A DNA stretch of 64,000 bases, from positions 310,001-374,000 of the forward strand of contig NZ_FNOH01000006.1 in NCBI RefSeq assembly GCF_900106535.1, in the 5' to 3' direction. This document shows, one piece after another, positions 17,558 to 25,855 of the stretch (the stretch's first letter is position 1; the number at the start of each line of letters is the position of its first letter). Both the position numbers and the translations under genes were made by a program. The DNA is from Myxococcus xanthus (GTDB lineage Bacteria; Myxococcota; Myxococcia; Myxococcales; Myxococcaceae). Below the pieces are notes generated by a model. That model ran no database searches, was not told the origin of the DNA, and was given only the letters and a program-made list of their open reading frames with translations.

Positions 17558-18375
17558 GGCAACAGGTTCCTCCCAATCCGCCGGCTGTGCCGCTGCGCGC
17601 GGCCGCGCTCGATGAGCCCCGCGATGCGCTGCTTCACCTTCTCCACATAGCCCTCGATGACGTGGTCCTCTTCGTCCCCCGTGCCATGGAAGACGAGCGG
17701 CTCGCCGTAATGGATTTCCAACTGCACCGGCAACGGCAGCGGCAACAGGTAGGGCGTCAACGGGACGTAGGGCACGCCGAGCAGCTTCCCCAGCGTGTAC
17801 GCGTTGAACACCGTGGGGACGGCCGAGCCGCCGCCCAGGAACGCGAAGGGGATGATGGGCGAGCGCGTCTGCAACGCCAAGCGGACGAAGCCGGTGCCGA
17901 AGTCCACCAGCGAGTAGCGCTCGTTGTAGAGCTTGGCCGTGCCGCGCGCGCCCTCGGGGAAGATCATCAGCAGCCGGTCATCCTCCAGCAGCCGCTTGGC
18001 GTGCTCGGGCAGCCCGATGAACTGTCCGGTGCGGCTGGCCCACAGCGAGGACACGGGGAAGTTGTGGAGGAAGCGCTCCACCATGCCCTGCGCCAGCCGG
18101 GGCGGGTCCATCTCCAACATGGTGGACGTCAGGACCATGGCCCCGTCCACCGCCACGCCGCCGGAGTGGTTGCCCACCAGCATTCCGCGGCCCCGCGGGG
18201 GGATGTGCTCTACCCCGTAACAGCGCACGCGGAAGTAGTAGCGGTAGATGGCGCCAAAGACGCGCAGCGCATGTTTCACGTGAGACTTGGAGATGCCGTA
18301 CGGGTCGACGCCGTATTCGTTGAAAGGCAGTTCCAGCCGGTCCACCCGGGCTTCCAATGAGTCGGTCAGGGCCAC
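17554..18375 (-). CDS. Phospholipid/glycerol acyltransferase (PlsC-like)
   Basis: 273 residues from a likely GTG at 18375 (VALTDSLEARVDRLELPF); no strong ribosome-binding site, so the start could be a few codons further in. The PlsC hallmarks are present: MLVGNHSGGVAVDG is an N-H-x4-D-type motif I variant in which Gly-Val replaces part of the usual spacing (NHSGGVAVD), LMIFPEGARGTAKL is the FPEG motif III, and SPIIPFAFLGGGSAVP is motif IV. These enzymes transfer an acyl chain to a glycerol-phosphate or related acceptor at the inner membrane face. It is first gene of the operon with the epimerase and monooxygenase. Confidence 0.82.
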   Translation of the reverse strand: MALTDSLEARVDRLELPFNEYGVDPYGISKSHVKHALRVFGAIYRYYFRVRCYGVEHIPPRGRGMLVGNHSGGVAVDGAMVLTSTMLEMDPPRLAQGMVERFLHNFPVSSLWASRTGQFIGLPEHAKRLLEDDRLLMIFPEGARGTAKLYNERYSLVDFGTGFVRLALQTRSPIIPFAFLGGGSAVPTVFNAYTLGKLLGVPYVPLTPYLLPLPLPVQLEIHYGEPLVFHGTGDEEDHVIEGYVEKVKQRIAGLIERGRAQRHSRRIGRNLLP

Positions 18376-18489
18376 GGGGGCACCGTACCACCCCGACGTG
18401 CCCGGCCCCGCCGCTTTCCACACCGGGTTGGTTGGGCACCCGCCGGGTGTTGAGCGATACTCGCCCGCGCGCCCCCCAGCCCCCCATTC

Positions 18490-19440
18490 ATGACACACCA
18501 GGACGAGCTCGCCATCGAGGTGAAGGGATTGGTCAAACGTTTCGGCGACGTCACCGCCGTGGACGGAATCGACCTGGACATCCGCCGTGGCGAGTGCGTG
18601 GGCCTCCTGGGCCCCAACGGCGCGGGCAAGACGACGACCGTGGAAATCCTCGAGGGCCTCCAGACGGCCACCTCGGGGGAGGTGCGGCTCCTGGGGTTGC
18701 GCTGGGAGACGGACGCGCCGGTGCTGCGGGAGCGCATTGGGATGACGCTCCAGGAGACGCGGCTGGTGGACCAGCTCACGGTGGAGGAGATGGTGCGTTT
18801 GTTCACCTCCTTCTACCCACGCCCCCTGGAGGTCGAGGCGCTCATCGGGCTGGTGCAACTGGGCGAGAAGCGCCATGCCCGGGTGGGCAAGCTGTCCGGC
18901 GGCCAGAAGCAGCGGCTGGCCTTGGCGCTGGGCTTGGCGGGCGACCCGGACGTGCTCTTCCTGGACGAGCCCACCACCGGATTGGACCCCCAGTCGCGCC
19001 GCGCCTTGTGGGACGTGGTGGCGCAGCTCAAGGCGCGCGGGCGCACCGTGGTGTTGACCACGCATTACATGGATGAGGCCGAAGTGCTGTGCGACCGGCT
19101 GGTCATCATCGACCGGGGCCGGGTGATTGCGCGCGGGACGCCGCGGGACATCATCACCTCGCTGGGCGCGGAGCAGGTCATCGAGTTGGAGGCGGAGCCC
19201 TCGCCGGACCTGGAGCGGTTGCGCCCGCTGCCGTCGGTGGTGGCCGCCCAGCGGCACGCTGGCCGCATCACCCTGCGGGTGCGGGAGCTGCACCTGGCGC
19301 TGCCGGAGGTGCTGCGCGAGGTGGCGGCGGGGGGCGGCCAGTTGCTGCACCTGTCCACCCGGCGCCCCACGCTGGATGATGTCTTCATCGACATGACGGG
19401 CCGCTCCCTGCGCGAGTCCGCGGAAGAGAAGGCGGCCTGA
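18490..19440 (+). CDS. ABC-2 type exporter, ATP-binding subunit
   Basis: 316 residues with all nucleotide-binding motifs: LLGPNGAGKTTTVEIL (Walker A), TLQETRLVDQ (Q loop), LSGGQKQRLALALGLAG (signature), VLFLDEPTTGLDP (Walker B) and VVLTTHYMDEAEVLC (switch His). The 90-residue C-terminal extension is typical of DrrA/CcmA-like exporters. The stop overlaps the permease start (TGATG at 19438-19442). Downstream in the same direction are a methyltransferase and an aminotransferase, so it may export the metabolite they make or serve self-resistance; the substrate is not deducible. Confidence 0.93.
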   Translation: MTHQDELAIEVKGLVKRFGDVTAVDGIDLDIRRGECVGLLGPNGAGKTTTVEILEGLQTATSGEVRLLGLRWETDAPVLRERIGMTLQETRLVDQLTVEEMVRLFTSFYPRPLEVEALIGLVQLGEKRHARVGKLSGGQKQRLALALGLAGDPDVLFLDEPTTGLDPQSRRALWDVVAQLKARGRTVVLTTHYMDEAEVLCDRLVIIDRGRVIARGTPRDIITSLGAEQVIELEAEPSPDLERLRPLPSVVAAQRHAGRITLRVRELHLALPEVLREVAAGGGQLLHLSTRRPTLDDVFIDMTGRSLRESAEEKAA

Positions 19441-20465
19441 TGAACGCCCTGGGCCAGTTGGTGTTGATGCGGCTGCGCATGTTGATGCGGCAGCCGGAGG
19501 TGCTGTTCTGGACGTTCATCTTCCCCGTCGTCACCTCGCTGTTCCTGGGGCTGGCGTTCCGGAATGACTCCCTGGGCCCGGTGCGTGTGGCCGTGGCGGA
19601 GGGGGCGGGCGCGCCGGCGCTGATGGCGAAGCTGGAGGGCGTGCCGGAGCTGTCGGCCGAGGTCGTGGACGAAGCGTCCGCCCGGCGGCGGCTGGCGCGC
19701 GGGCAGCTCTCCCTGGTGCTGCTGCCGGGCGCGGTGCCCGAGGCGCTGGTGGACCCCAGCCAGGCGGAGGGCCGCACCGCGCGGCTCCTGGTGGAGCAGG
19801 CGCTCGCCGCGCCGGAAGACGCCGCGCGTCCCGCCGTGGTGAAGGCCACGCCGGTGTCGGAGCCGGGAAACCGCTACGTCGACTTCCTCATCCCCGGCCT
19901 GCTGGGCCTGTCGTTGATGTCCAGCAGCCTGTGGGTGGTGGCGGGCTCGCTGGTGGCGATGCGCGGAGGCAAGCTGCTGAAGCGGCTGGCCGCGACGCCC
20001 ATGCGGCGCTCCCAGTTCTTCCTGTCCTACATGCTGGCGCGCGCGGGGTTCGCGCTGGCGGAAATCCTCTTCTTCTGTGCCTTCGCGCGCTGGCTCTTCG
20101 GCGTGCCGATGTTCGGCAGCTACTTCACATTGACGCTGGTGGGGCTCGCGGGGGCGCTGTGCTTCGCCGCGCTCGGCGTGCTGGTGGCCAGCCGGGCGCG
20201 GACGGAGGAGGCGGTGGGCGGGCTCGTCAACCTCGTCTCGCTGCCGATGATGTTCGTCTCCGGCGTCTTCTTTGCGGCCGGAAACTTCCCCTCTTGGTTG
20301 CAGCCGGTCATCCGCGCCTTGCCGCTCACGGCCATCAATGACTCGCTGCGGGCTGTCATGCTGGAGGGCGCGGGCCTGGCTTCACTGGGTGCGCCCATGT
20401 TGGTGCTGGCCGCGTGGACCGTGGTGCCGCTGCTGCTGGCTCTTCGTTGGTTCCGCTGGACGTAA
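19440..20465 (+). CDS. ABC-2 type exporter, permease subunit
   Basis: 341 residues: one N-terminal transmembrane helix (VLFWTFIFPVVTSLFLGLAF), a soluble extracytoplasmic loop of about 110 residues, then five hydrophobic helices from about 145. NRYVDFLIPGLLGLSLM and GLVNLVSLPMMFVSGVFF are characteristic of the ABC2_membrane (DrrB/YhgE-like) family. It is translationally coupled to the ATPase gene by a one-base overlap and followed after 14 bases by the methyltransferase. Together the two subunits would form a homodimer-of-halves exporter in the inner membrane. Confidence 0.92.
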   Translation: MNALGQLVLMRLRMLMRQPEVLFWTFIFPVVTSLFLGLAFRNDSLGPVRVAVAEGAGAPALMAKLEGVPELSAEVVDEASARRRLARGQLSLVLLPGAVPEALVDPSQAEGRTARLLVEQALAAPEDAARPAVVKATPVSEPGNRYVDFLIPGLLGLSLMSSSLWVVAGSLVAMRGGKLLKRLAATPMRRSQFFLSYMLARAGFALAEILFFCAFARWLFGVPMFGSYFTLTLVGLAGALCFAALGVLVASRARTEEAVGGLVNLVSLPMMFVSGVFFAAGNFPSWLQPVIRALPLTAINDSLRAVMLEGAGLASLGAPMLVLAAWTVVPLLLALRWFRWT

Positions 20466-20479
20466 AGGAGCGCTGCTTC

Positions 20480-21979
20480 GTGTCACAGCCCGTTTCCGCG
20501 CCGTCCCCCGCCTTCGTTCAGCAGCTCAACTTCCACGCGCGAGACGCCAGCAACGAAGCGGCGGCACTTCAGGCAGCCTTCGCGCTCGGCCTCTTCGGAC
20601 ACCTCCCGGAGACGGGCTCGGGCGAGCCGGTGTCCCTGGAGACGCTCGCGAAGCGGGTGGGCGGCACCTGGCGGGGGACGCGCTCCGTCGTCGAGCCGCT
20701 GGTCGCGCTGGGCTTCGTCCACCTGGAGGAGGGGCGGGGGTATTCGCTGCGCGCCTCGACTGTGGCCTTCCTCCGGGACGAGGCGTTCACCACGAGGCTG
20801 AAGGAGGCGCGGCGGTGGTGGCATCCGCTGGCGCTTCTGTCCCAGGCCGTGCGCGGTGGTGGTCCCGTGGAGTGGGGCGGGGAGTCGTGGGACGTGCTCG
20901 GATGGTACCGCGCGCTGTTCCTGTCGCCCGCGCCATCCATCCCGAGCGCCGAGGCCCGGGACTTCCATGACCGCTTCGCCCGCAACCCCGCGCGCACGCT
21001 GGCGTTGGTGACGGCCGCGGAGCTGGACGTGCTGGTGAAGCTGGTGCGCGGGCCTGTGCCGCTGGAGGTGCTGGCGCGGGAAGTGGGCGCGTCGGCGGAG
21101 GCGCTGGAGGTGTTGCTGGGCGCGTTGGCGGCGATGGGCATCGTCCAGGCACAGGAGACAGGCTGGGGCTTCACGGAGGCCGCGGGCCGGGCGCTGGACG
21201 CCCAGAGCCTTCCGTACTTCCAGCGAGCGCTGCCGGCGACCATGGCCTACTGGGAGGCGCTGGGGCACCTGGATGAGGCGGTGCGCGAGCAGCGCTTCCG
21301 GTTGGACTTGCGTGACCCGGAGACGGCGCGGCGCATCTACCAGGAGAACGCTTCACGCATCTCCAGCATCTTCGCCTCGCACCTGCGGCTGAGCCGGCAG
21401 GCCGCGACGCTGGTGCGGTCGATGCGGCCATTGGCACAGGCGCGCGTGTTGGACGTCGGCACGGGCTCGGGCGTGTGGGGCGCGGCCTTCGGGTTGGCGG
21501 ACCCCACCACGCACGTCACGTACCTGGATTCGCCGCACGTGCTGGACGCGGTGCGCCCCCATCTGGCGAAGCTGAAGCTGGAGGCCCGCTCCGAGCTGTG
21601 GGCGGGAGACTGTCTCTCGGTGGACTACGGCGAGTCCCGCTACGACGTCATCCTGCTGCCACAAATCATCCCCGCGCTGCCGCCCTCGGAGCTCCCGAGC
21701 TTCTTCGCCCGGCTGGCTCGGGCGTTGCGTCCCGGCGGGCTGCTGCTCATCTCCGGCTACCTGCTGACGGACCGGCGCGACGGCCCGCTGGACGCGCTCT
21801 ACTTCGCGCTGCGCCGATACGTGACGAACGAGGGGGACGTGCTGTCCCTGCCGGAGTTCCGTGCGCTGCTGGGGCCGGTGGGCCTCACGGACGCCCGCGG
21901 CTTCGACATGCCCATTCAGCAGGTCGTCATCGCTCATCGGGGGGACGTCGCGTGGCCGGACGTCGCCCCCTCCGCCTGA
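20480..21979 (+). CDS. SAM-dependent O-methyltransferase with tandem winged-helix domains (paralogue 1)
   Basis: 499 residues from a GTG at 20480, with AAAGGAG nine bases upstream, which decides the start. The Rossmann domain begins near 330: VLDVGTGSGVWGAAFG (SAM motif I), YDVILLPQIIPALP and LARALRPGGLLLISGYLL. Two winged-helix-like segments precede it, near 20-100 (VSLETLAKRVGGTWRG) and 175-245 (VPLEVLAREVGASAEA), whereas CrtF/hydroxyneurosporene-type O-methyltransferases of about 340 residues have one. The product is a paralogue of the minus-strand gene ending at 24266 (shared openings NFHARDASNE and HFWARNASNE). It sits between the exporter and aminotransferase genes. The methyl acceptor is unknown. 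Confidence 0.85.
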   Translation: MSQPVSAPSPAFVQQLNFHARDASNEAAALQAAFALGLFGHLPETGSGEPVSLETLAKRVGGTWRGTRSVVEPLVALGFVHLEEGRGYSLRASTVAFLRDEAFTTRLKEARRWWHPLALLSQAVRGGGPVEWGGESWDVLGWYRALFLSPAPSIPSAEARDFHDRFARNPARTLALVTAAELDVLVKLVRGPVPLEVLAREVGASAEALEVLLGALAAMGIVQAQETGWGFTEAAGRALDAQSLPYFQRALPATMAYWEALGHLDEAVREQRFRLDLRDPETARRIYQENASRISSIFASHLRLSRQAATLVRSMRPLAQARVLDVGTGSGVWGAAFGLADPTTHVTYLDSPHVLDAVRPHLAKLKLEARSELWAGDCLSVDYGESRYDVILLPQIIPALPPSELPSFFARLARALRPGGLLLISGYLLTDRRDGPLDALYFALRRYVTNEGDVLSLPEFRALLGPVGLTDARGFDMPIQQVVIAHRGDVAWPDVAPSA

Positions 21980-21997
21980 TTCCTTTTCGGGAGCATC

Positions 21998-23164
21998 ATG
22001 GAACCGCTGCGCACCTTCTTCATGGAGGACTACCTGGAGGGCTCGCGCTTCACCGCGCGCTTCAACCTGGGGGAGTCCGGTGGACGCCCCGTCACCGTGG
22101 GCGAGCTGCTCCTCGGCTCGGGCGTCAGCGCCGAGCGCGCCGCCGAGGTGTTCCTCTCCACGCCTTTGAATGACAGCCCCAACTGGGGCCGCGCGGACCT
22201 GCGCGACGCGGTGGCGGCCATGCACCCGGGCGCCACGCGGGACAACGTCCTCATCACCACTGGCACCAGCGAGGCGTTGCTGCTGCTGTTCCGCCAGCTC
22301 CGCCCGCGCAAGGTGGCCCTGGCGTGGCCGGCGTTCCAGCTCCTCTACGAGCTGCCCCAGCGTCAGGGCGCGGAGGTGGTGCGGTTGCCCGTGAAATGGG
22401 ACGCGAACGGCGTGCCGTCCGTGGACGCGGACCTGTGGCTGGAGCGGCTGGAGCGCGAGCAGCCCGACACCGTCATCATCAACAACCCGCACAATCCCAG
22501 CGGCCTGGTGCTGACGGCGGAACTGCTGTCGGCGGTGGAGCGCTGGGCGGAGCGGACGGGCGCCACGGTGGTGGGGGACGAGCACTACCGCTTCCTGTCC
22601 TCGGAGACGTCCGTGCTGGGCGCGTCCGTGTACCGGCCGGGCTCGCGGCACTTCGTCACCGGCTCCTTCATCAAGTGCCTGGGCTGCCCGGGGCTGCGCA
22701 TCGGCTGGACGGTGGGCGACACGGCCATGCTGTCGCGGATGCAGAACGAGAAGAACTACACGACGCACACGGTGAATCCGGTGACGGAGTGGGTGGCGCG
22801 CGAGGTGCTGCGGGATTTGGACAGTCCTGCGTTGCGCCGCGCTCGGGAGGACTGGCTGCGCAATCGCGCCACGCTCTCTGCTTTCCTGGAGCGCTCGCGC
22901 GGTGTCTATGGCGTCGCGCCCCAGGGCGGGCTCGTCACCTGCATCGGCCTGCGGGAGGCTCGGGACGACGCCAGCGCGGAGACGCTGCTCAAGGCCCTGT
23001 CGGATGTGGGCGTGTTCGTCCTGCCGCTGAGCGCCATGGAGGCGGGCTCGCCGGACGGAGCACATCCGCTGGAGCGCGGGCACGGTTTCCGGTTGGGACT
23101 GGGCATCGCGCCGGAGCGTTTCTCCGAGGCGCTGGACGCCATCGAGCGCGCCACCGCGCGCTGA
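21998..23164 (+). CDS. PLP-dependent class I/II aminotransferase
   Basis: 388 residues, 18 bp after the methyltransferase. Fold-type I motifs: NVLITTGTSEALLLLFR, VIINNPHNPSGLVL (N-P-x-N-P-T/S-G), VVGDEHYRFL (Asp-x-x-Tyr) and GSFIKCLGCPGLRIGW with the PLP-binding Lys near residue 225. FRLGLGIAPERF carries the carboxylate-binding Arg. A Cys-rich CLGCPG segment follows the Lys, slightly unusual. It could provide or consume an alpha-keto acid for the neighbouring ligase-KR-ACP protein, which would reduce a keto group, but this link is inference. It converges on the desaturase gene with 9 bp between stops. Confidence 0.9.
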   Translation: MEPLRTFFMEDYLEGSRFTARFNLGESGGRPVTVGELLLGSGVSAERAAEVFLSTPLNDSPNWGRADLRDAVAAMHPGATRDNVLITTGTSEALLLLFRQLRPRKVALAWPAFQLLYELPQRQGAEVVRLPVKWDANGVPSVDADLWLERLEREQPDTVIINNPHNPSGLVLTAELLSAVERWAERTGATVVGDEHYRFLSSETSVLGASVYRPGSRHFVTGSFIKCLGCPGLRIGWTVGDTAMLSRMQNEKNYTTHTVNPVTEWVAREVLRDLDSPALRRAREDWLRNRATLSAFLERSRGVYGVAPQGGLVTCIGLREARDDASAETLLKALSDVGVFVLPLSAMEAGSPDGAHPLERGHGFRLGLGIAPERFSEALDAIERATAR

Positions 23165-23173
23165 GCGCCCGCG

Positions 23174-24151
23174 CTACCGCGTCAGGGACGCGAAGGCATG
23201 CTCGCGCGCGGCATAGTCCGCGTCGCGCAGCAGCAGTTGGTGCACGCGCCCCTGGAAGGGCGTGGGCACCGCGGGGAAGAGGTGGTGCGTGAGGTGGTAC
23301 TCGTCGTTGCGCGGGAAGACGAGCCGGTTGAGCCAGCCCCACGCGAAGACGTGATTGCGGGAACGGTGGAACTCATCCGCGGAGGAGATGATGCCCGCGT
23401 GGTCCACCGCGTCCGACCAGTAGCGGATGACCTGGTAGGCGACGAAGTAGGGGATGACGTAGGCGCGCAGGAACACGTCCCAGCCCACGACGAAGTGCGC
23501 CACGGCGAGCAGGCCGCCGATGAAGCTCCAGCGCAGCAGCGTCACCCAGACCGGGTCCTCGCGGTGGAATAACACCGGGCGGATGAAGGCGGGCAGGTGG
23601 ATGAGCAGCAGGGGGCGCAGCAGGTGTGACTTCACGAAGGGCTGGTCCGGGTCCGCGAAGCCGAAGCGGCGGCGCGGCTGGAAGTCCAGGTCCTTCTCCG
23701 CGTCACCCAGGTGGAGATGGTGACTGAAGTGGTCCCTGCGATACGGGTCCAGGGCCGTCAGGTCGAGCACCGCCAGCAGGTGTCCCAGGTTCCGGTTGTG
23801 GCGCTTGCCGCGCACGAGCATGCCGTGACACGCCTCATGGAGCATGTTGCCCACCGCGCGAAAGCGCGTCGCGATGAGGAAGGCCAGCAGCGGGTACACG
23901 AGCCAGGCGGCACGTGGTGCGTGTGGCAGCAACAGCTCGAAGGCCGCCGCGGCGGCCACGGCCAGGCCCAGGTGCAGCGCCAGATGGGCCAGCGCGCCGG
24001 GCACGGAGTGCGCGTGGTAGCCGAGCGTGGCGACCTCTCGTGCGTATTCGGCGCGCAGCCTCGCGGCGACGGAGGTCGGGCGCACGCCACGCACGGGCCG
24101 GGCGGCCGGGGACGGCAGGGCGTCGCTGTCCTCCTGCGGCGCGGCGCTCAC
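23174..24151 (-). CDS. Membrane fatty acid desaturase/hydroxylase
   Basis: 325 residues with the three histidine clusters of the FA_desaturase family (PF00487): MLHEACHGML (HxxxH), HFSHHLHLGD (HxxHH) and EYHLTHHLFPAVP (HxxHH), which bind the di-iron centre, and a variable DHAGI segment between. About four transmembrane helices (74-115, 205-245) place the site on the cytoplasmic face. It would introduce a double bond or hydroxyl into an acyl chain, plausibly the lipid tail of the NRPS product given the setting. The gene follows the second methyltransferase on the minus strand, 114 bp apart, with a 19-bp tandem repeat in the gap. Confidence 0.88.
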   Translation of the reverse strand: MSAAPQEDSDALPSPAARPVRGVRPTSVAARLRAEYAREVATLGYHAHSVPGALAHLALHLGLAVAAAAAFELLLPHAPRAAWLVYPLLAFLIATRFRAVGNMLHEACHGMLVRGKRHNRNLGHLLAVLDLTALDPYRRDHFSHHLHLGDAEKDLDFQPRRRFGFADPDQPFVKSHLLRPLLLIHLPAFIRPVLFHREDPVWVTLLRWSFIGGLLAVAHFVVGWDVFLRAYVIPYFVAYQVIRYWSDAVDHAGIISSADEFHRSRNHVFAWGWLNRLVFPRNDEYHLTHHLFPAVPTPFQGRVHQLLLRDADYAAREHAFASLTR

Positions 24152-24229
24152 GGGAGACCTTTCGGGGCGAGGGGGCGGACTGGGGGAACGCTAACCGGGC
24201 ACCCTTCTCCGGGCAAGGCGAGGGGCGGG

Positions 24230-24267
24230 AGATGTATCGCGCTGTGTCAGATGTATCGCGCTGTGTC
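24230..24267. repeat. Perfect 19-bp tandem direct repeat upstream of the desaturase
   Basis: AGATGTATCGCGCTGTGTC occurs at 24230-24248 and again, without a gap, at 24249-24267. On the minus strand this reads TGACACAGCGCGATACATC twice, ending about 78 bases upstream of the desaturase start, and the second copy overlaps the stop codon of the preceding methyltransferase. The repeat is AT-richer than its surroundings. A tandem operator for a dimeric regulator is possible; a replication-slippage duplication is the plain alternative. Confidence 0.6.
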
Positions 24268-25768
24268 AGACAGAAGGCGGTCGGGGCGGTGGGGCCAGCG
24301 CGGTGGGCAGGGCCACGCCGTCTCGCGCGGCGAACACCAGTTCCTGGGTGGGAAGGGGGATGCAGACGGAGGTGGTGAGGCCCACGTCCGCGAGCAGCTT
24401 CGCGTACTCGGACGCGGACAGCAGGTCGCCCTCGTTCGTCATGAAGCGACGGAAGCCGAAGTAGAGGTGGTCCAGGGGGCCGTCGCGGCGCTCGTTGAGC
24501 ACGTACTCGGCGATGACGAGGATGCCGTCCGGACGCAGTGCCCGGGCCACGCGCGCGAAGATGTCTGGGACGTCCTTCGGGCTCAGCACGTTGAGCACCT
24601 GGGGGAGGATGATGACGTCGAAGTCCGCGGCGCCGAAGTCCTGGGTGAAGAGGTTCCCTGGCCAGAAGCGCGCCCGGTCCGCGACCTCCAGCTTCGCGAC
24701 GTTGCGGCGCACCTGCTCCAGCACGATGGCCTGGTCGAAGTACGTGACGTGTGTGGAGGACGACGTGCGCGCGAAGGCCGCGCCCCACACGCCCGAGCCG
24801 GTGCCGATGTCCAGCACCGCGGCGCCCTCCAGCGGACGCACGCCCGCGAGCGTGGCCGCGGCGCGGCGGCTGAGTTGGAAGTGGGTGGCGAACACGGCGG
24901 TGATTTGCTGGGAGTTGTCCGCGTAGAAGCGCCCGCTCACCTCGGGGTCCTTCAGGTCGAGCACGTAGCGCTCGTGACGCACCGTCTCGTCCAGGCGTCC
25001 GAGGGCCTCCCAGTACCGCGCGGACACGGACAGCGAGCGCACCAGGTAGGCCAGGGCCTTTCCTTCCAGCAGTGTCTTCGCCTCAGGTGTCAGCGCCCAC
25101 CCATCCTCCTGACGCCGCGTCATTCCCAGCACGGCCAGCGCTTCCAGCAGCACCCCGGGGGCACGCGTGGACGTGGACTCGCCCAGCGCCTGCTCCGTGC
25201 GGACGTCCTCGGCGAGCGCCGCCAACAACCCGCTCTGTCCCGCGGCCAGGAGAACCTGGGTACGCAGGCCGCTGCGGGTGAAGCGGTCGAAGAAGTCCTC
25301 GTGCGCGGGAGTGGCGAACGGCGTGGGCGCCACCAGTCGCTCGCGGAGGTGGCTGAGGACGTCCCAGCGCTGTCCCTCGAAGTCCACCGGCTCGCCGGAC
25401 TTCACGGCGTCGGCCAGCAACCCCATGGGGCCCCACCAGGGGAGCTCGGCTTGAAGCTGCTGGCGGAAGGCCGAGTCGCCCAGGAGGGTGGCGGTGTGGG
25501 GCGCGAGGCTGAAGCGGCGCGTGTCGTCCATGCGGACGAAGTCCAGGCACACCAACAGCTCCAGCAGTGAGCGGAGTCCTCGCGCGGAACAGCCGAGCCG
25601 CTCCGCCAGCGTCTCCACCGGCAGTGGTTCACCTCTGCCCTCCACGGTGAGTGCGTCGAAGAGCCCCACCCGGAGCGCTGTCTGGAAGAGGGCGGACTCG
25701 TTGGAGGCGTTGCGCGCCCAGAAGTGGAGTGACTGTGCGAGGGAGACGGGCTCGTGGGGGGCGGCCAT
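24266..25768 (-). CDS. SAM-dependent O-methyltransferase with tandem winged-helix domains (paralogue 2)
   Basis: 500 residues from an ATG at 25768, chosen to match the length of its paralogue at 20480-21979; a GTG at 25789 has GGAGG four bases upstream and is an alternative. SAM motif I is VLDIGTGSGVWGAAFA (about 335), followed by FDVIILPQVLNVLS and ARALRPDGILVIAEYVLNE. Two winged-helix-like regions precede it (LPVETLAERLGCSARG near 50 and TRRQEDGWALTPEAK near 225), as in the paralogue. The two may methylate successive positions of one product or related acceptors. It is divergent from the ligase-KR-ACP gene with under 90 bp between. Confidence 0.83.
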   Translation of the reverse strand: MAAPHEPVSLAQSLHFWARNASNESALFQTALRVGLFDALTVEGRGEPLPVETLAERLGCSARGLRSLLELLVCLDFVRMDDTRRFSLAPHTATLLGDSAFRQQLQAELPWWGPMGLLADAVKSGEPVDFEGQRWDVLSHLRERLVAPTPFATPAHEDFFDRFTRSGLRTQVLLAAGQSGLLAALAEDVRTEQALGESTSTRAPGVLLEALAVLGMTRRQEDGWALTPEAKTLLEGKALAYLVRSLSVSARYWEALGRLDETVRHERYVLDLKDPEVSGRFYADNSQQITAVFATHFQLSRRAAATLAGVRPLEGAAVLDIGTGSGVWGAAFARTSSSTHVTYFDQAIVLEQVRRNVAKLEVADRARFWPGNLFTQDFGAADFDVIILPQVLNVLSPKDVPDIFARVARALRPDGILVIAEYVLNERRDGPLDHLYFGFRRFMTNEGDLLSASEYAKLLADVGLTTSVCIPLPTQELVFAARDGVALPTALAPPPRPPSV

Positions 25769-25855
25769 GAACCCACAGCTTGTTCCCACCCGTCCTCCGG
25801 GTGCAACCCGGCTCCCTCGCGGCGGGGCCGGGAGCGGCTCTGATACGCTTGAGAC

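Noticed and set aside
17554..19350. A longer acyltransferase frame extending upstream past 18375
   Set aside because: The added 320 residues are antisense to the ABC ATPase gene and have no family similarity.
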